A DNA stretch of 64,000 nt, taken from positions 80,188,550 through 80,252,549 of the forward strand of contig CM045729.1 in assembly GCA_024760905.1 (NCBI GenBank), read 5' to 3'. Source of the DNA: Plotosus lineatus (Eukaryota > Chordata > Actinopteri > Siluriformes > Plotosidae). The notes beneath the pieces are model-generated. The model saw only the letters and a list, made by a program, of their open reading frames with translations, was not told the origin of the DNA and did not search any database. The position numbers were made by a program, and so were the translations under genes. Below are positions 25,706-36,692 of this stretch, piece after piece. The first letter of the stretch is position 1. Each line of letters opens with the position of its first letter.

Positions 25706-25767
25706 CAAAAAACCCGTGATCCTCTGAAGCTGCAGAAACTGAAGCATGAAATAGCGAGGGATCACTG
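23332..25767. mobile_element. Nonautonomous DNA transposon (Tigger/pogo-like ends), carrying a LINE insertion
   Basis: The ends are CAGTGGGCCGCTG at 23332 and its inverted relative ending ...GGGATCACTG at 25767, each flanked by TA (23330-23331 and 25768-25769). The inverted ends share a TTTTTCGCGGG / ATAGCGAGGG type pattern, as in Tigger-like elements with TA target sites. No transposase is recognised. A relative without the LINE lies at about 60370-60727. Part of the interior (23583-23990) looks like an independent unclassified insertion, rich in CAGAGAGAACAC-type sequence. Confidence 0.6.
24234..25287 (+). mobile_element. 5'-truncated LINE of a second RT family, flanked by 8-bp TSD
   Basis: One frame at 24354-25109 encodes the RT palm and C-terminus: TLFSTVMDWIMA, DPDFADDAVIF (catalytic FADD), FTYLGSVVH, SSETWTL, RRIFGYHWWDF and RQLRYYGHLA. 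The coding part ends with a stop at 25107-25109, followed by WLSQLRAA-like and ECRRLVDA-like remains in other frames. The 3' end is a (CTGAC)n repeat. The 8-bp GAGACATG at 24226-24233 and 25288-25295 flanks it, and the empty site is seen in the related repeat at 60461-60467. Proteins like this are often labelled transposon-derived F52C9.6-like; the clade (RTE-X or similar) is not resolved. Confidence 0.85.
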
Positions 25768-25882
25768 TATTACTGACAACAACCAAATGCAACTGAACCA
25801 AGTAGACAGTTGTATCTTCATCTAACTGTCGACTTGGTTCAAGATCCTACCTGACCAGAAGATAAGAAATCCAGGATAGTAT

Positions 25883-26150
25883 TCAAGCGAGTGCAGATAA
25901 CTGGGTTATCAAAGGCCGGCCATGTCTCTCACTGTCTATGGTGTGAGGCCGTAAAAGAACCATTTCTGCCTTTCGTCCAGAATGGACTGTATAGCTGTCA
26001 GTGTATTTTTGCCCTGCAATGGCCTGGTGAGCTGTCCAGAGTGTACTCTGCCCCCACCCAGAGTCAGCTGGAATGGGCGCCAGCCTCCCCGCGACATTAG
26101 TTAGGATGAAACAGTTACAGAAAATGAATGAATGAATGAATTAATTAATT
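25883..26150 (+). repeat. SINE 3' portion with (AATG)n tail
   Basis: AACTGGGTTATCAAAGGCC, the CTGTCTATGGTGTGAGG block, AAAAGAACCATT and GGCCTGGTGAGCTGTCC are followed by GAATGAATGAATGAATT. It belongs to family 1 without the tRNA-like head. The duplicate is at 32145-32412. Confidence 0.7.
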
Positions 26151-26351
26151 GAAATTAAATTAAATAAAATGAATGAAAATGGGCACATCTTTTTATTTAC
26201 ATGTGGACTTTAACAGCATTGAAAGTAAAATTGGATCGAGAAAACCCTCAACATAAACTGTCGACATGGATTACAAATTTTATAATAGTGTTAAACAAGT
26301 CTATGCCAGGCAACTTTCTCTATTTAGGACATTGAGGATTAGAGACAGGAT

Positions 26352-29300
26352 AATGCAGCCGTGGGGGGGGGGGGGGGGGGGGGGGGCACAAACCAGTGTC
26401 TCTCCCTCACGCCGGTCCCAAGCCTGGATAAATGCAGAGGGTTGCGTCAGGAAGGGCATCCGGCGTAAAACAAATGCCAAATAAACTATGCGAATCACAA
26501 GAAAGAATGACATACCGGATCGGTCGAGGCCCGGGTTAACAACGACCGCCATCAGTGCCGTCAACCAACAGGGTGCTGATGGAAATTGGACTACTGTTGG
26601 TCGAAGACGTCGAAGAAGGAGAGGCGGGAGGCGTGTCCGTTGCCAGAGAGAGAAGAGGAAAGGCATGAGTCTAGGACTGAAAGTAGGGACTTTGAATATT
26701 GGAACTATGACAGGAAAAGGTAGAGAGCTGGCTGACATGATGCAGAGGAGGAAGGTGGACATACTGTGTGTTCAGGAGACCAGATGGAAAGGTCGCAAGG
26801 CTAGAAGCATAGGAGCAGGGTTTAAGCTGTTTTATCACGGTGTGGATGGGAAGAGAAATGGAGTCGGAGTCATCTTGAAGGAGGAGTTTGCCAGGAATGT
26901 TCTAGAAGTGAAAAGAGTGTCAGACAGAGTGATGAGTCTCAAGTTAGAAATTAAAGGTGTGATGGTCAATGTTGTTAGTGCTTATGCCCCACAGACAGGA
27001 TGTGAGCGAGAAGAGAAGGAGAGATTCTGGAGGGAGTTAGATGAAGTGATGCAGAGTACCCCCAGAGGTGAAAGAGTGGTCATTGGGGCAGACTTCAATG
27101 GACATGTTGGGGCAGGAAACAGAGGGGACGATGAAGTGATGGGTTAGTTTGGTATCCAGGACAGGAACGCAGAAGGACAGATGTTGGTAGATTTTGCGAA
27201 AAGGATGGAAATGGCTGTGGTGAATACTTTCTTCCAGAAGAGAGAGGAGCATAGGGTGACTTATAAAAGTGGAGGTAGGAGCACACAGGTAGACTACATC
27301 TTGTGCAGGCGATGTAATTTAAAGGAAGTCAGTGACTGCAAAGTAGTAGCGGGTGAGAGTGTGGCCAAACAGCATAGGATGGTGGTGTGCAGGATGATGC
27401 TGATGGTGAGGAAGGTGAAGAAGGCAAAGGCAGAGCAGAAGACAAAGTGGTGGAAGTTGAAAAGGAAGAGTGTTGGGTTGTCTTCAAGGAGGAGTTGAAA
27501 CAGGCTTTGGGTGGTCAGGAAGTGCTTCCAGATGACTGGACAACTACAGCGAATGTGATCAGGGAGACAGGTAGGAGAATACTTGATGTGTCATCTGGAA
27601 GGAAAGTAGATAAGGAGACTTGGTGGTGGAATGAGGAAGTGCAGGAGTGTGTACAAAGGAAGAGATTAGCTAAGAAGAAGTGGGACATTGACAAAACCGA
27701 AGAGAGTAAACAGGAGTACAGGGAGACACAGCGTAAGGCAAAGGTAGCAGTGTCAAAGGCCAAACAGAGCGCGTTTGATGACTTGTATGCTCGGTTGGAA
27801 AGTAAGGAGGGAGAAAATGATTTATACACGTTGGCACAGCAGAGAAATAGAGATGGGAAGGACGTGCAGCAAGTTAGATTGATAAAGGACAGAGGGAAAT
27901 GTATTGACTGATGACAGAAGTGTGCTGGGAAGATGGAAAGAGTACTTTGAAGAGCTGATGAATGAGGAAAATGAGAGAGAAAAAAAGAGTAGAAGAGGTG
28001 ACTGTTGAGGACCAGGAAGTAGCAAAGATTAGTAAAGGTGAAGTGAGGAAGGCATTGAAGAGGATGAAGAATGGAAAGGCAGTTGGTCCTGATGACATAC
28101 CGGTGGAGGTATGGAAGTGTCTAGGACAGGTAGCAGTAGATTTTCTGACAAGAACATTTAACAAGGTCTTAGAGAGTGAGAGGATGCCAGAGGAATGGAG
28201 GAGAAGTGTGCTGGTGCCCATTTTTAAGAACAAGGGAGACGTGCAGAGTTGTGGCAACTACAGGGGGATAAAGTTGATGAGCCATACGATGAAGTTATGG
28301 GAAAGAATAGTGGACGCTAGACTAAGGGCAGAAGTCAGCATTTGTGAACAACAGTTTGGTTTCATGCCCAGAAAGAGCACCACAGGTGCAGTGTTTGCCT
28401 TGAGGATGTGAATGGAGAAGTACAGACAAGGCAAGAGGGGACTGCATTGTGCCTTTGTGGATCTGAAGAAAGCATATGACAGGGTGCCGAAAGAGGAACT
28501 GTGGTATTGCATGAGGAAGTCTGGAGTGGCAGAGAAGTATGTTAGAGTGGTGCAGGACATGCATGAGAGATGTAAGACAGTGGCGAGGTGTGCTGTCAGT
28601 GTGACAGAAGAGTTCAAGGTGGAGGTGGGACTGCATCAAGGGTCAGCTCTGAGCCCCTACTGGTTTGCTATAGTGATGGCCAGGATGACAGACAATGTTA
28701 GACAAGAATCTCCATTGACTATGATGTTTGCAGATGACATTGTGATCTGTAGTGAGAGCAGAGAACAAGTGCAGGAAAATCTAGAGAGGTGGAGGTATGC
28801 CCTGGGAAGGCGAGGAATGAAGGTTAGCCGCAGTAAAACAGACTGCATGTGTGTGAACGACAAGGACCCAACAGGAACGGTGAAGTTACAGGGGCAGAGA
28901 TAAGGAAAGTGGAGGATTTTAAGTACTTAGGCTCAACAGTCCAGAGCAGTGGAGGGTGTGGAAAAGAGGTGAAGAAGCGTGTGCAGGCAGGTTGGAATGG
29001 TTGGAGAAAACTGTCTGGTGTGATGTGTGATATGAGAGTGTCGGCACGAATGAAAGGAAAAGTGTTCAAGACGGTGTTGGGGCCAGCGCTGTGGTGTAGT
29101 TTAGAAACAGTGGTACTGAGGAAAAGACAGGAGGCAGAGTTGGAGGTTGCAGAGATGAAAATGTTGAGGTTCTCTTTGGGAGTAACGAAGATGGATAGGA
29201 TCAGGAATGAATACACCAGAGGGACAGCACATGTAAGAGGTTTTAGAGACAAAGTCAGAGAGGTTAGATTGAGATGGTTTGGACATGTACAGAGGAGGGC

Positions 29301-29507
29301 TAGTGAGTATATTAGTAGTAGCATGCTGAGGTTGGAACTACCAGGCAGAAGGCCTAGAGGAAGACCAAAGAGAAGATTTATGGATGTGGTGAAGGAGGAC
29401 ATGAAGGTAGTTGGAGTAAGAGTAGAAGATGCAGAGGGTAGGGTGAGATGGAGGCAGATGATTTGCTGTGGCGACCCCTGAAGGGAAAAGCCGAAAGGAA
29501 AAGAAGA
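26352..29507 (+). mobile_element. Chimeric RTE-clade LINE (5' from copy Y, 3' from copy X)
   Basis: From 26352 to about 28400 the sequence matches copy Y (32614-34641), including the same 5' flank GGATTAGAGACAGGAT. From about 28409 it matches copy X, including its TGA, its SPYWF variant and its 3' flank AATACATAATAAACGC. It therefore has Y's left TSD but not the partner on the right. The EEP endonuclease is at 26653-27147 with a TAG at 27145, the linker and N-terminal RT are broken by a one-base change near 27465 and a stop near 27911, and the RT palm is at 28412-28903. A one-base loss near 28890 relative to X breaks the frame before the C-terminal part (28849-29481). A run of 24 G lies at 26363-26386. 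Confidence 0.93.
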
Positions 29508-29593
29508 AGAAATACATAATAAACGCTTTAAATGCTTATAATAACAATTAAACATGTAAAAACAATGCATGAGATTAAAACAAAATATAAATA

Positions 29594-32029
29594 CAGTGGG
29601 CCGCTGTTTTTCGCGGGCCTTCCTGCGGCTCAAGAAAATCCATGAGTTCTGTACCCCGAAGTAAGACCTTGTGTATCATATGGCATGCATTGACATATGC
29701 TTCTTCAACACATTCTATAGACAATCTTACAGATTAATACAGTAATAATTCAGTAAAATGTAGTGATGATTAAATAAAAACTTTTCAATTTTGTACTGTG
29801 ATATTTATTGATAAAATTATAGATATATACAGAATGTAAACATGTGACATCGGGAACTTTTAGCCTGACCCAGAATGCAGGAGACAGTATGAGATGGAGT
29901 CATTTTACACAGAGTCAATTTATTATTCGAAGGGGAAGCACATAAGCAGAGTGCAAACCCAGTAACTACAGTTCTGGGGACAAAGACAAACACAGGTTTT
30001 GAAACACTGGAAACTACAGCACAAGAACCAGGAGCCAGAGAGAACACATGGAAGCAGCAACATGATGTGAGACAATCTTCTGGTGCAGAGGTGAGTGTGC
30101 GGCTTGTCTTGAGAGGGAGTAGATGAGAGGAGTGAATTCAGGTGTGCGCTGCTGCAATCACCCAGAGCAGGTCAGCCACACCCCTTATCCGGAGCGGGGA
30201 GAAAACAGAGTTTGAAAACAGAGCCGCCAGAATCAAAGTCCCCCCAAAACACAAACACAACGAACATAAAATAACATGAAGTGTAATAAATTGGATAATC
30301 ATGCTGCAGCACAGTACATGAAATCTCTCATACAAACATTCTAAAGATTGTCTTAGGTATTGTACTGTAATAATAATTAAAGTACATTTTAATATGACAG
30401 CAATTTACTACAGTTCAGATAATTATTCGTCTTCAGGAACTTAAGAAGAAACTATTATTTCTTTAGGAGAAAGTCTTATTTCTTCAGAAGAGACATGTCG
30501 GATCCTGTCGGCTTTGGTCCGGCTGATATCGTCTCTGTATTCTGGGACAGCGAGTGCTGTGAGGTGTGGGGGCTCCACCTCTGACTTATTTTCGGTCGAG
30601 ACCGGAGTGAAGCAGGGGTGAGTTCTGGCCCCCACTCTCTTCAGTACCGTAATGGACTGGATCATGGCGGTGGTATCAGGTGGATCGGCCTGTGGTGTGT
30701 CGTTCGGTGAGGTTCGGATTACTGATCCGGACTTTGCCGATGACGCAGTGATCTTCGCGGAAACGGTGGATGTCCTGACGGAGACTCTCTGTTCGTTGGG
30801 TGAGGAGGCAGAACCGCTTGGTTTGCGAGTCTTCTGGATCAAAACCAAGATCCAGGCTTTCGGCGACCTCTTGGATGCTGCTGTTGACTCGATCGCTGTG
30901 GGTCCTGAAAGAGTAGAGATCGTGGAGTCTTTCACTTACCTTGGCAGCGTGGTCCATCGTTCCACTGATTGCAGGGCCGAGATCAATCGCCGACTTGGTC
31001 TAACCTATGGGGCGATGGACTCACTGGACAGGACCGTGTGTCGGTCAAGGTATCTGAGCAGGCAGACAAAAGTCCGAGTCTTTCACTCCCTTGTGCTTCC
31101 TTTCTTGCTCTACTCAAGTGAGACATGGACGCTCACGGTTGAGCTTGGACGACGACTGGACTCCATTGTCACGACTTCCCTTCGCCGCATCTTCGGATAC
31201 CACTGGTGGGACTTTGTTACCAACCAGAAGGTGCTCGGGGATGCGGGGATGGTACGAGTAACCTGCTTGATCCGCGATCGTCAGCTGCGCTACTATGGGC
31301 ACTTGGCGTGTTTCCTGCTTTCGGACCCAGCACACCGGATCCTGTCCATTCGGGATCCTAGGGGCTGGAGCTGATCGCAGGGACGACCGCGTGTGACGTG
31401 GTTGTCGCAGCTGAGGGCTGCCCTGCCGGGGGGTATGGACCCTGCGCAGGCCTGCTCGATCGCCAGGAGACGCCAGATGAGTGGAGGCGGCTGGTGGGCG
31501 CAGCGAAGTGCCGTCGGTGCATGCCCTCATACTTGACCTGACCTGACCTGAGACATGCTACATCATTACCTTTTTCGGCTGCTTATGCTCCTTACCAGAA
31601 GCCAGAGAAGATGCATGGCGTTTGGATGGCATCATACAGCATAACTGGTAATTAAAAATACACTTAACAAAAATGCACATTAACAACTTGTGTGCGAATG
31701 AGAAAAAAAGAGGCATACACATTATTTCAACCAATCAGCAGGAGGGAGAAACAAACGCTCTCAGCCACTGGCTAAATTTGAAACACGCGCCAGTTACTTT
31801 CAGGTTTGTTGGCAATCCGTGAGTATGCGGCGACAAGAGTGCACCCCTGCAGAACGATTTTTTTTTTTTTTTTTTATAATTGGCCTTGTTTTGTGGCATT
31901 TTCCTTAACCTCTCCCCGACTTTTCCTTAATTTCCTTATATATATATATATATATTTTTTTTTTTTTCAAAAAACCCGTGATCCTCTGAAGCTGCAGAAA
32001 CTGAAGCATGAAATAGCGAGGGATCACTG
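29594..32029. mobile_element. Duplicate of the Tigger-like nonautonomous element
   Basis: Unit-2 copy of 23332-25767 with the same ends and TA flanks. It differs by small indels such as those near 29622 and 29658. Confidence 0.6.
30498..31549 (+). mobile_element. Duplicate of the 5'-truncated second-family LINE
   Basis: Unit-2 copy of 24234-25287, with the RT palm frame at 30652-31374 (DPDFADDAVIF, FTYLGSVVH, RRIFGYHWW). The GAGACATG flanks are at 30490-30497 and 31550-31557. It has an extra C near 30631 and small deletions near 31470 and 31514 relative to unit 1. Confidence 0.85.
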
Positions 32030-32144
32030 TATTACTGACAACAACCAAATGCAACTGAACCAAGTAGACAGTTGTATCTTCATCTAACTGTCGACTTGGT
32101 TCAAGATCCTACCTGACCAGAAGATAAGAAATCCAGGATAGTAT

Positions 32145-32412
32145 TCAAGCGAGTGCAGATAACTGGGTTATCAAAGGCCGGCCATGTCTCTCACTGTCTA
32201 TGGTGTGAGGCCGTAAAAGAACCATTTCTGCCTTTCGTCCAGAATGGACTGTATAGCTGTCAGTGTATTTTTGCCCTGCAATGGCCTGGTGAGCTGTCCA
32301 GAGTGTACTCTGCCCCCACCCAGAGTCAGCTGGAATGGGCGCCAGCCTCCCCGCGACATTAGTTAGGATGAAACAGTTACAGAAAATGAATGAATGAATG
32401 AATTAATTAATT
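32145..32412 (+). repeat. SINE 3' portion, duplicate
   Basis: Unit-2 copy of 25883-26150. Confidence 0.7.
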
Positions 32413-32613
32413 GAAATTAAATTAAATAAAATGAATGAAAATGGGCACATCTTTTTATTTACATGTGGACTTTAACAGCATTGAAAGTAAAATTGGATCG
32501 AGAAAACCCTCAACATAAACTGTCGACATGGATTACAAATTTTATAATAGTGTTAAACAAGTCTATGCCAGGCAACTTTCTCTATTTAGGACATTGAGGA
32601 TTAGAGACAGGAT

Positions 32614-35600
32614 AATGCAGCCGTGGGGGGCACAAACCAGTGTCTCTCCCTCACGCCGGTCCCAAGCCTGGATAAATGCAGAGGGTTGCGTCAGGAAGGG
32701 CATCCGGCGTAAAACAAATGCCAAATAAACTATGCGAATCACAAGAAAGAATGACATACCGGATCGGTCGAGGCCGGGTTAACAACGACCGCCATCAGTG
32801 CCGTCAACCAACAGGGTGCTGATGGAAATTGGACTACTGTTGGTCGAAGACGTCGAAGAAGGAGAGGCGGGAGGCGTGTCCGTTGCCAGAGAGAGAAGAG
32901 GAAAGGCATGAGTCTAGGACTGAAAGTAGGGACTTTGAATATTGGAACTATGACAGGAAAAGGTAGAGAGCTGGCTGACATGATGCAGAGGAGGAAGGTG
33001 GACATACTGTGTGTTCAGGAGACCAGATGGAAAGGTCGCAAGGCTAGAAGCATAGGAGCAGGGTTTAAGCTGTTTTATCACGGTGTGGATGGGAAGAGAA
33101 ATGGAGTCGGAGTCATCTTGAAGGAGGAGTTTGCCAGGAATGTTCTAGAAGTGAAAAGAGTGTCAGACAGAGTGATGAGTCTCAAGTTAGAAATTAAAGG
33201 TGTGATGGTCAATGTTGTTAGTGCTTATGCCCCACAGACAGGATGTGAGCGAGAAGAGAAGGAGAGATTCTGGAGGGAGTTAGATGAAGTGATGCAGAGT
33301 ACCCCAGAGGTGAAAGGGTGGTCATTGGGGCCGACTTCAATGGACATGTTGGGGCAGGGAACTGAGGGGACGATGAAGTGATGGGTTAGTTTGGTATCCA
33401 GGACAGGAGCATGAAGGACAGATGTTGGTAGATTTTGCGTAAAAGGATGGAAATGGCTGTGGTGAATACTTTCTTCCAGAAGAGAGAGGAGCATAGGGTG
33501 ACTTATAAAAGTGGAGGTAGGAGCACACAGGTAGACTACATCTTGTGCAGGCGATGTAATTTAAAGGAAGTCAGTGACTGCAAAGTAGTAGCGGGTGAGA
33601 GTGTGGCCAAACAGCATAGGATGGTGGTGTGCAGGATGATGCTGATGGTGAGGAAGGTGAAGAAGGCAAAGGCAGAGCAGAAGACAAAGTGGTGGAAGTT
33701 GAAAAAGGAAGAGTGTTGGGTTGTCTTCAAGGAGGAGTTGAAACAGGCTTTGGGTGGTCAGGAAGTGCTTCCAGATGACTGGACAACTACAGCGAATGTG
33801 ATCAGGGAGACAGGTAGGAGAATACTTGATGTGTCATCTGGAAGGAAAGTAGATAAGGAGACTTGGTGGTGGAATGAGGAAGTGCAGGAGTGTGTACAAA
33901 GGAAGAGATTAGCTAAGAAGAAGTGGGACATTGACAAAACCGAAGAGAGTAAACAGGAGTACAGGGAGACACAGCGTAAGGCAAAGGTAGCAGTGTCAAA
34001 GGCCAAACAGAGCGCGTTTGATGACTTGTATGCTCGGTTGGAAAGTAAGGAGGGAGAAAATGATTTATACACGTTGGCACAGCAGAGAAATAGAGATGGG
34101 AAGGACGTGCAGCAAGTTAGATTGATAAAGGACAGAGGGAAATGTATTGACTGATGACAGAAGTGTGCTGGGAAGATGGAAAGAGTACTTTGAAGAGCTG
34201 ATGAATGAGGAAAATGAGAGAGAAAAAAGAGTAGAAGAGGTGACTGTTGAGGACCAGGAAGTAGCAAAGATTAGTAAAGGTGAAGTGAGGAAGGCATTGA
34301 AGAGGATGAAGAATGGAAAGGCAGTTGGTCCTGATGACATACCGGTGGAGGTATGGAAGTGTCTAGGACAGGTAGCAGTAGATTTTCTGACAAGAACATT
34401 TAACAAGGTCTTAGAGAGTGAGAGGATGCCAGAGGAATGGAGGAGAAGTGTGCTGGTGCCCATTTTTAAGAACAAGGGAGACGTGCAGAGTTGTGGCAAC
34501 TACAGGGGGATAAAGTTGATGAGCCATACGATGAAGTTATGGGAAAGAATAGTGGACGCTAGACTAAGGGCAGAAGTCAGCATTTGTGAACAACAGTTTG
34601 GTTTCATGCCCAGAAAGAGCACCACAGGTGCAGTGTTTGCCTTGAGGATGTTAATGGAGAAGTACAGAGAAGGTCAGACGGAGCTGCATTGTGCCTTTGT
34701 GGATCTGGAGAAAGCATATGACAGTGTGCCGAGAGAAGAACTGTGGTATTGCATGAGGAAGTCTGGAGTGGCAGAGAAGTATGTTAGAGTGGTGCAGGAC
34801 ATGTATGAGAGATGTAAGACAGTGGTGAGGTGTGCTGTCGGTGTGACAGAAGAGTTCAAGGTGGAGGTGGGACTGCATCAAGGGTCAGCTCTCAGCCCCT
34901 TCTTGTTCGCTATGGTGATGGACAGGCTGACAGACGAGGTTAGACAAGATTCCCCATGGACTATGATGTTTGCAGATTACATTGTAATCTGTAGTGAGAG
35001 CAGAGAACAAGTGCAGGAAAATCTAGAGAGGTGGAGGTATGCCCTGGAAAGGAGAGGAATGAAGATTAGCCTCAGTAAGACAGAATACATGTGCATGAAT
35101 GCCAAGGACCAAAGAGGAACGGTGAGATTACAGGGAGCAGAGATAAGAAAGGTGGAGGATTTTAAGTACTTAGGCTCAACAATCCAGAGCAATGGAGAGT
35201 GTGGAAAAGAGGTCAAGAAGCGTGTGCAGGCAGGTTGGAATGGTTGGAGAAATGTGTCCGTGTGATGTGTGATAGGAGGGTATCGGCAAAAATGAAAGGA
35301 AAAGTGTACAAGACGGGGTTGAGGCCAACGATGCTGTATGGGTTAGAAACAGTGGCCCTGGGGAAAAGACAGGAGGCAGAGCTGGAGGTAGCAGAGATGA
35401 AAATGTTGAGGTTCTCTTTGGGAGTAACGAGGATGGATAGGATTAGGAATGAGCACGTCAGAGGGACAGCACATGTTCGACGTTTTGGAGACAAAGTCAG
35501 AGAGGCTCGATTGAGATGGTTTGGACATGTACAGAGGAGGGATACTGAGTATATTGGTAATAGGATGCTGAGGCTGGAACTACCAGGCAAAAGGCCTAGA

Positions 35601-35755
35601 GGAAGACCAAAGAGACGATTCATGGATGTGGTAAAGGAGGACATGAAGGTCGTTGGTGTAAGAGAAGAAGATGCAAAGGATAGGGTGAGATGGAGACAGA
35701 TGATTCGCTGTGGCGACCCCTGAAGGGAAAAGCCGAAAGGAAAAGAAGAAGAAGA
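32614..35755 (+). mobile_element. RTE-clade LINE, copy Y, full length with 17-bp TSD
   Basis: It is flanked by an identical 17-bp duplication at 32597-32613 and 35756-35772, giving a 3142-bp element. The 5' leader holds a short G run and the CTCACGCCGGTCCCAAGCC block shared by all full copies. EEP endonuclease: 32908-33381 and 33435 onward (frameshift near 33305, where one C of the CCCCC run is lost, and stops near 33381). RT: 34147-35265 and 35199-35723, with [50 protein letters not shown] and RWFGHVQRR. The catalytic FADD box reads FADY at about 34970-34981, so RT would be inactive even with frames intact. A small deletion near 35258 shifts the last part. Confidence 0.93.
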
Positions 35756-35772
35756 AGGATTAGAGACAGGAT

Positions 35773-35887
35773 GACAATTAACTCTATGTATTAAATTTTT
35801 CAGTCCAACTAATTTCAGGCTAAACACTTACCAGATGCCTTTCAATTTTTTATAAACACACTCAAAAGATACATGATAAACATTCAT

Positions 35888-35934
<47 letters not shown>

Positions 35935-36692
35935 TCTCTCTCTTTCTAGGCACACAACAGGACACACAAATAGGTGCCAGGAATTCATTCATTCATTCAT
36001 TCATTTTCTGAACCGCTTAATCCTAATGAGGGTTGTGGGGAGCCAATTCTGGGTGAGGGCGGGGTACACCCTGGACAGCTCGCAAAGGCCATAGCAGGGC
36101 AGGTGCCAGGAATTACACACAGGTGAATCTCAATATGATACCTGCTGCTCCCACTGGCAGGCAATGCATTTGCTTGCGCATGTATGGTCCTTCAGTGAGG
36201 ACTTCACAGAGATGATTGACTTCTTAATACCACCACTATCATGTCACATTTATACAAACTATCAAGAATATACAAAAACGCAATGTAACATGAAGTGGTA
36301 TTGCAGAGAAAGGAGTATTTTGCACATCTCTGATTGTAACTCTGACCATTATGTAACTTTGTTTAATTTTAAATCTGATGCTTGGCCAAATGTAGTAAAC
36401 AAACCTTATCTCCTTGACCTCTCCTTTCGAGCTCTAGTTTTTGTGGAAAAGTTCTCCTTGAAAATCGATTTTCAATAATGCCTGACACAAGGTCAATTTC
36501 TCCTCTTCCATCAGCCATTGTGGGCGTTAAAATTTTAAATCAGCTGCATTGATGGCAGATCACAAAAGGTCTTGAGATCTTGATTTATGCTTATCAAACA
36601 GTTTTGCTCTGGCCAACCAATCAGAGGACAGAAAAATGCTGATGTTATTGATGGCCAGCTGGTCCTGTTAGGTGAATCTGAAATCTGATTGG
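35773..36692. other. Gene-free; (TC)n tract and SINE 3' fragment
   Basis: A (TC)n tract occupies 35893-35948. At 35982-36110 (minus strand) there is a SINE 3' body preceded by ATTCATTCATTC, the reverse complement of the usual tail. A frame at 36164-36478 has no recognisable motif. Positions 36678-36692 carry the 15-bp sequence that recurs at 42290-42304. Confidence 0.6.

Larger units (their letters stand above)
22138..28399. repeat. Tandem duplication, unit 1 (about 6.26 kb)
   Basis: The unit is near-identical to 28400-34641, with a constant offset of about 6262 up to the poly-G tract and 6242 after it. It starts and ends inside RTE copies, at the shared 10-mer TTGAGGATGT. Differences are few: a poly-G length change (24 G at 26363 against 6 G at 32625), scattered indels, and a cluster of substitutions near 23127-23220. 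Confidence 0.93.
28400..34641. repeat. Tandem duplication, unit 2 (about 6.24 kb)
   Basis: Near-identical copy of 22138-28399. Its left border is the chimera junction 28400-28409 and its right border is 34642-34651 in RTE copy Y. Both borders and the left border of unit 1 (22138-22147) carry the same TTGAGGATGT. Confidence 0.93.
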
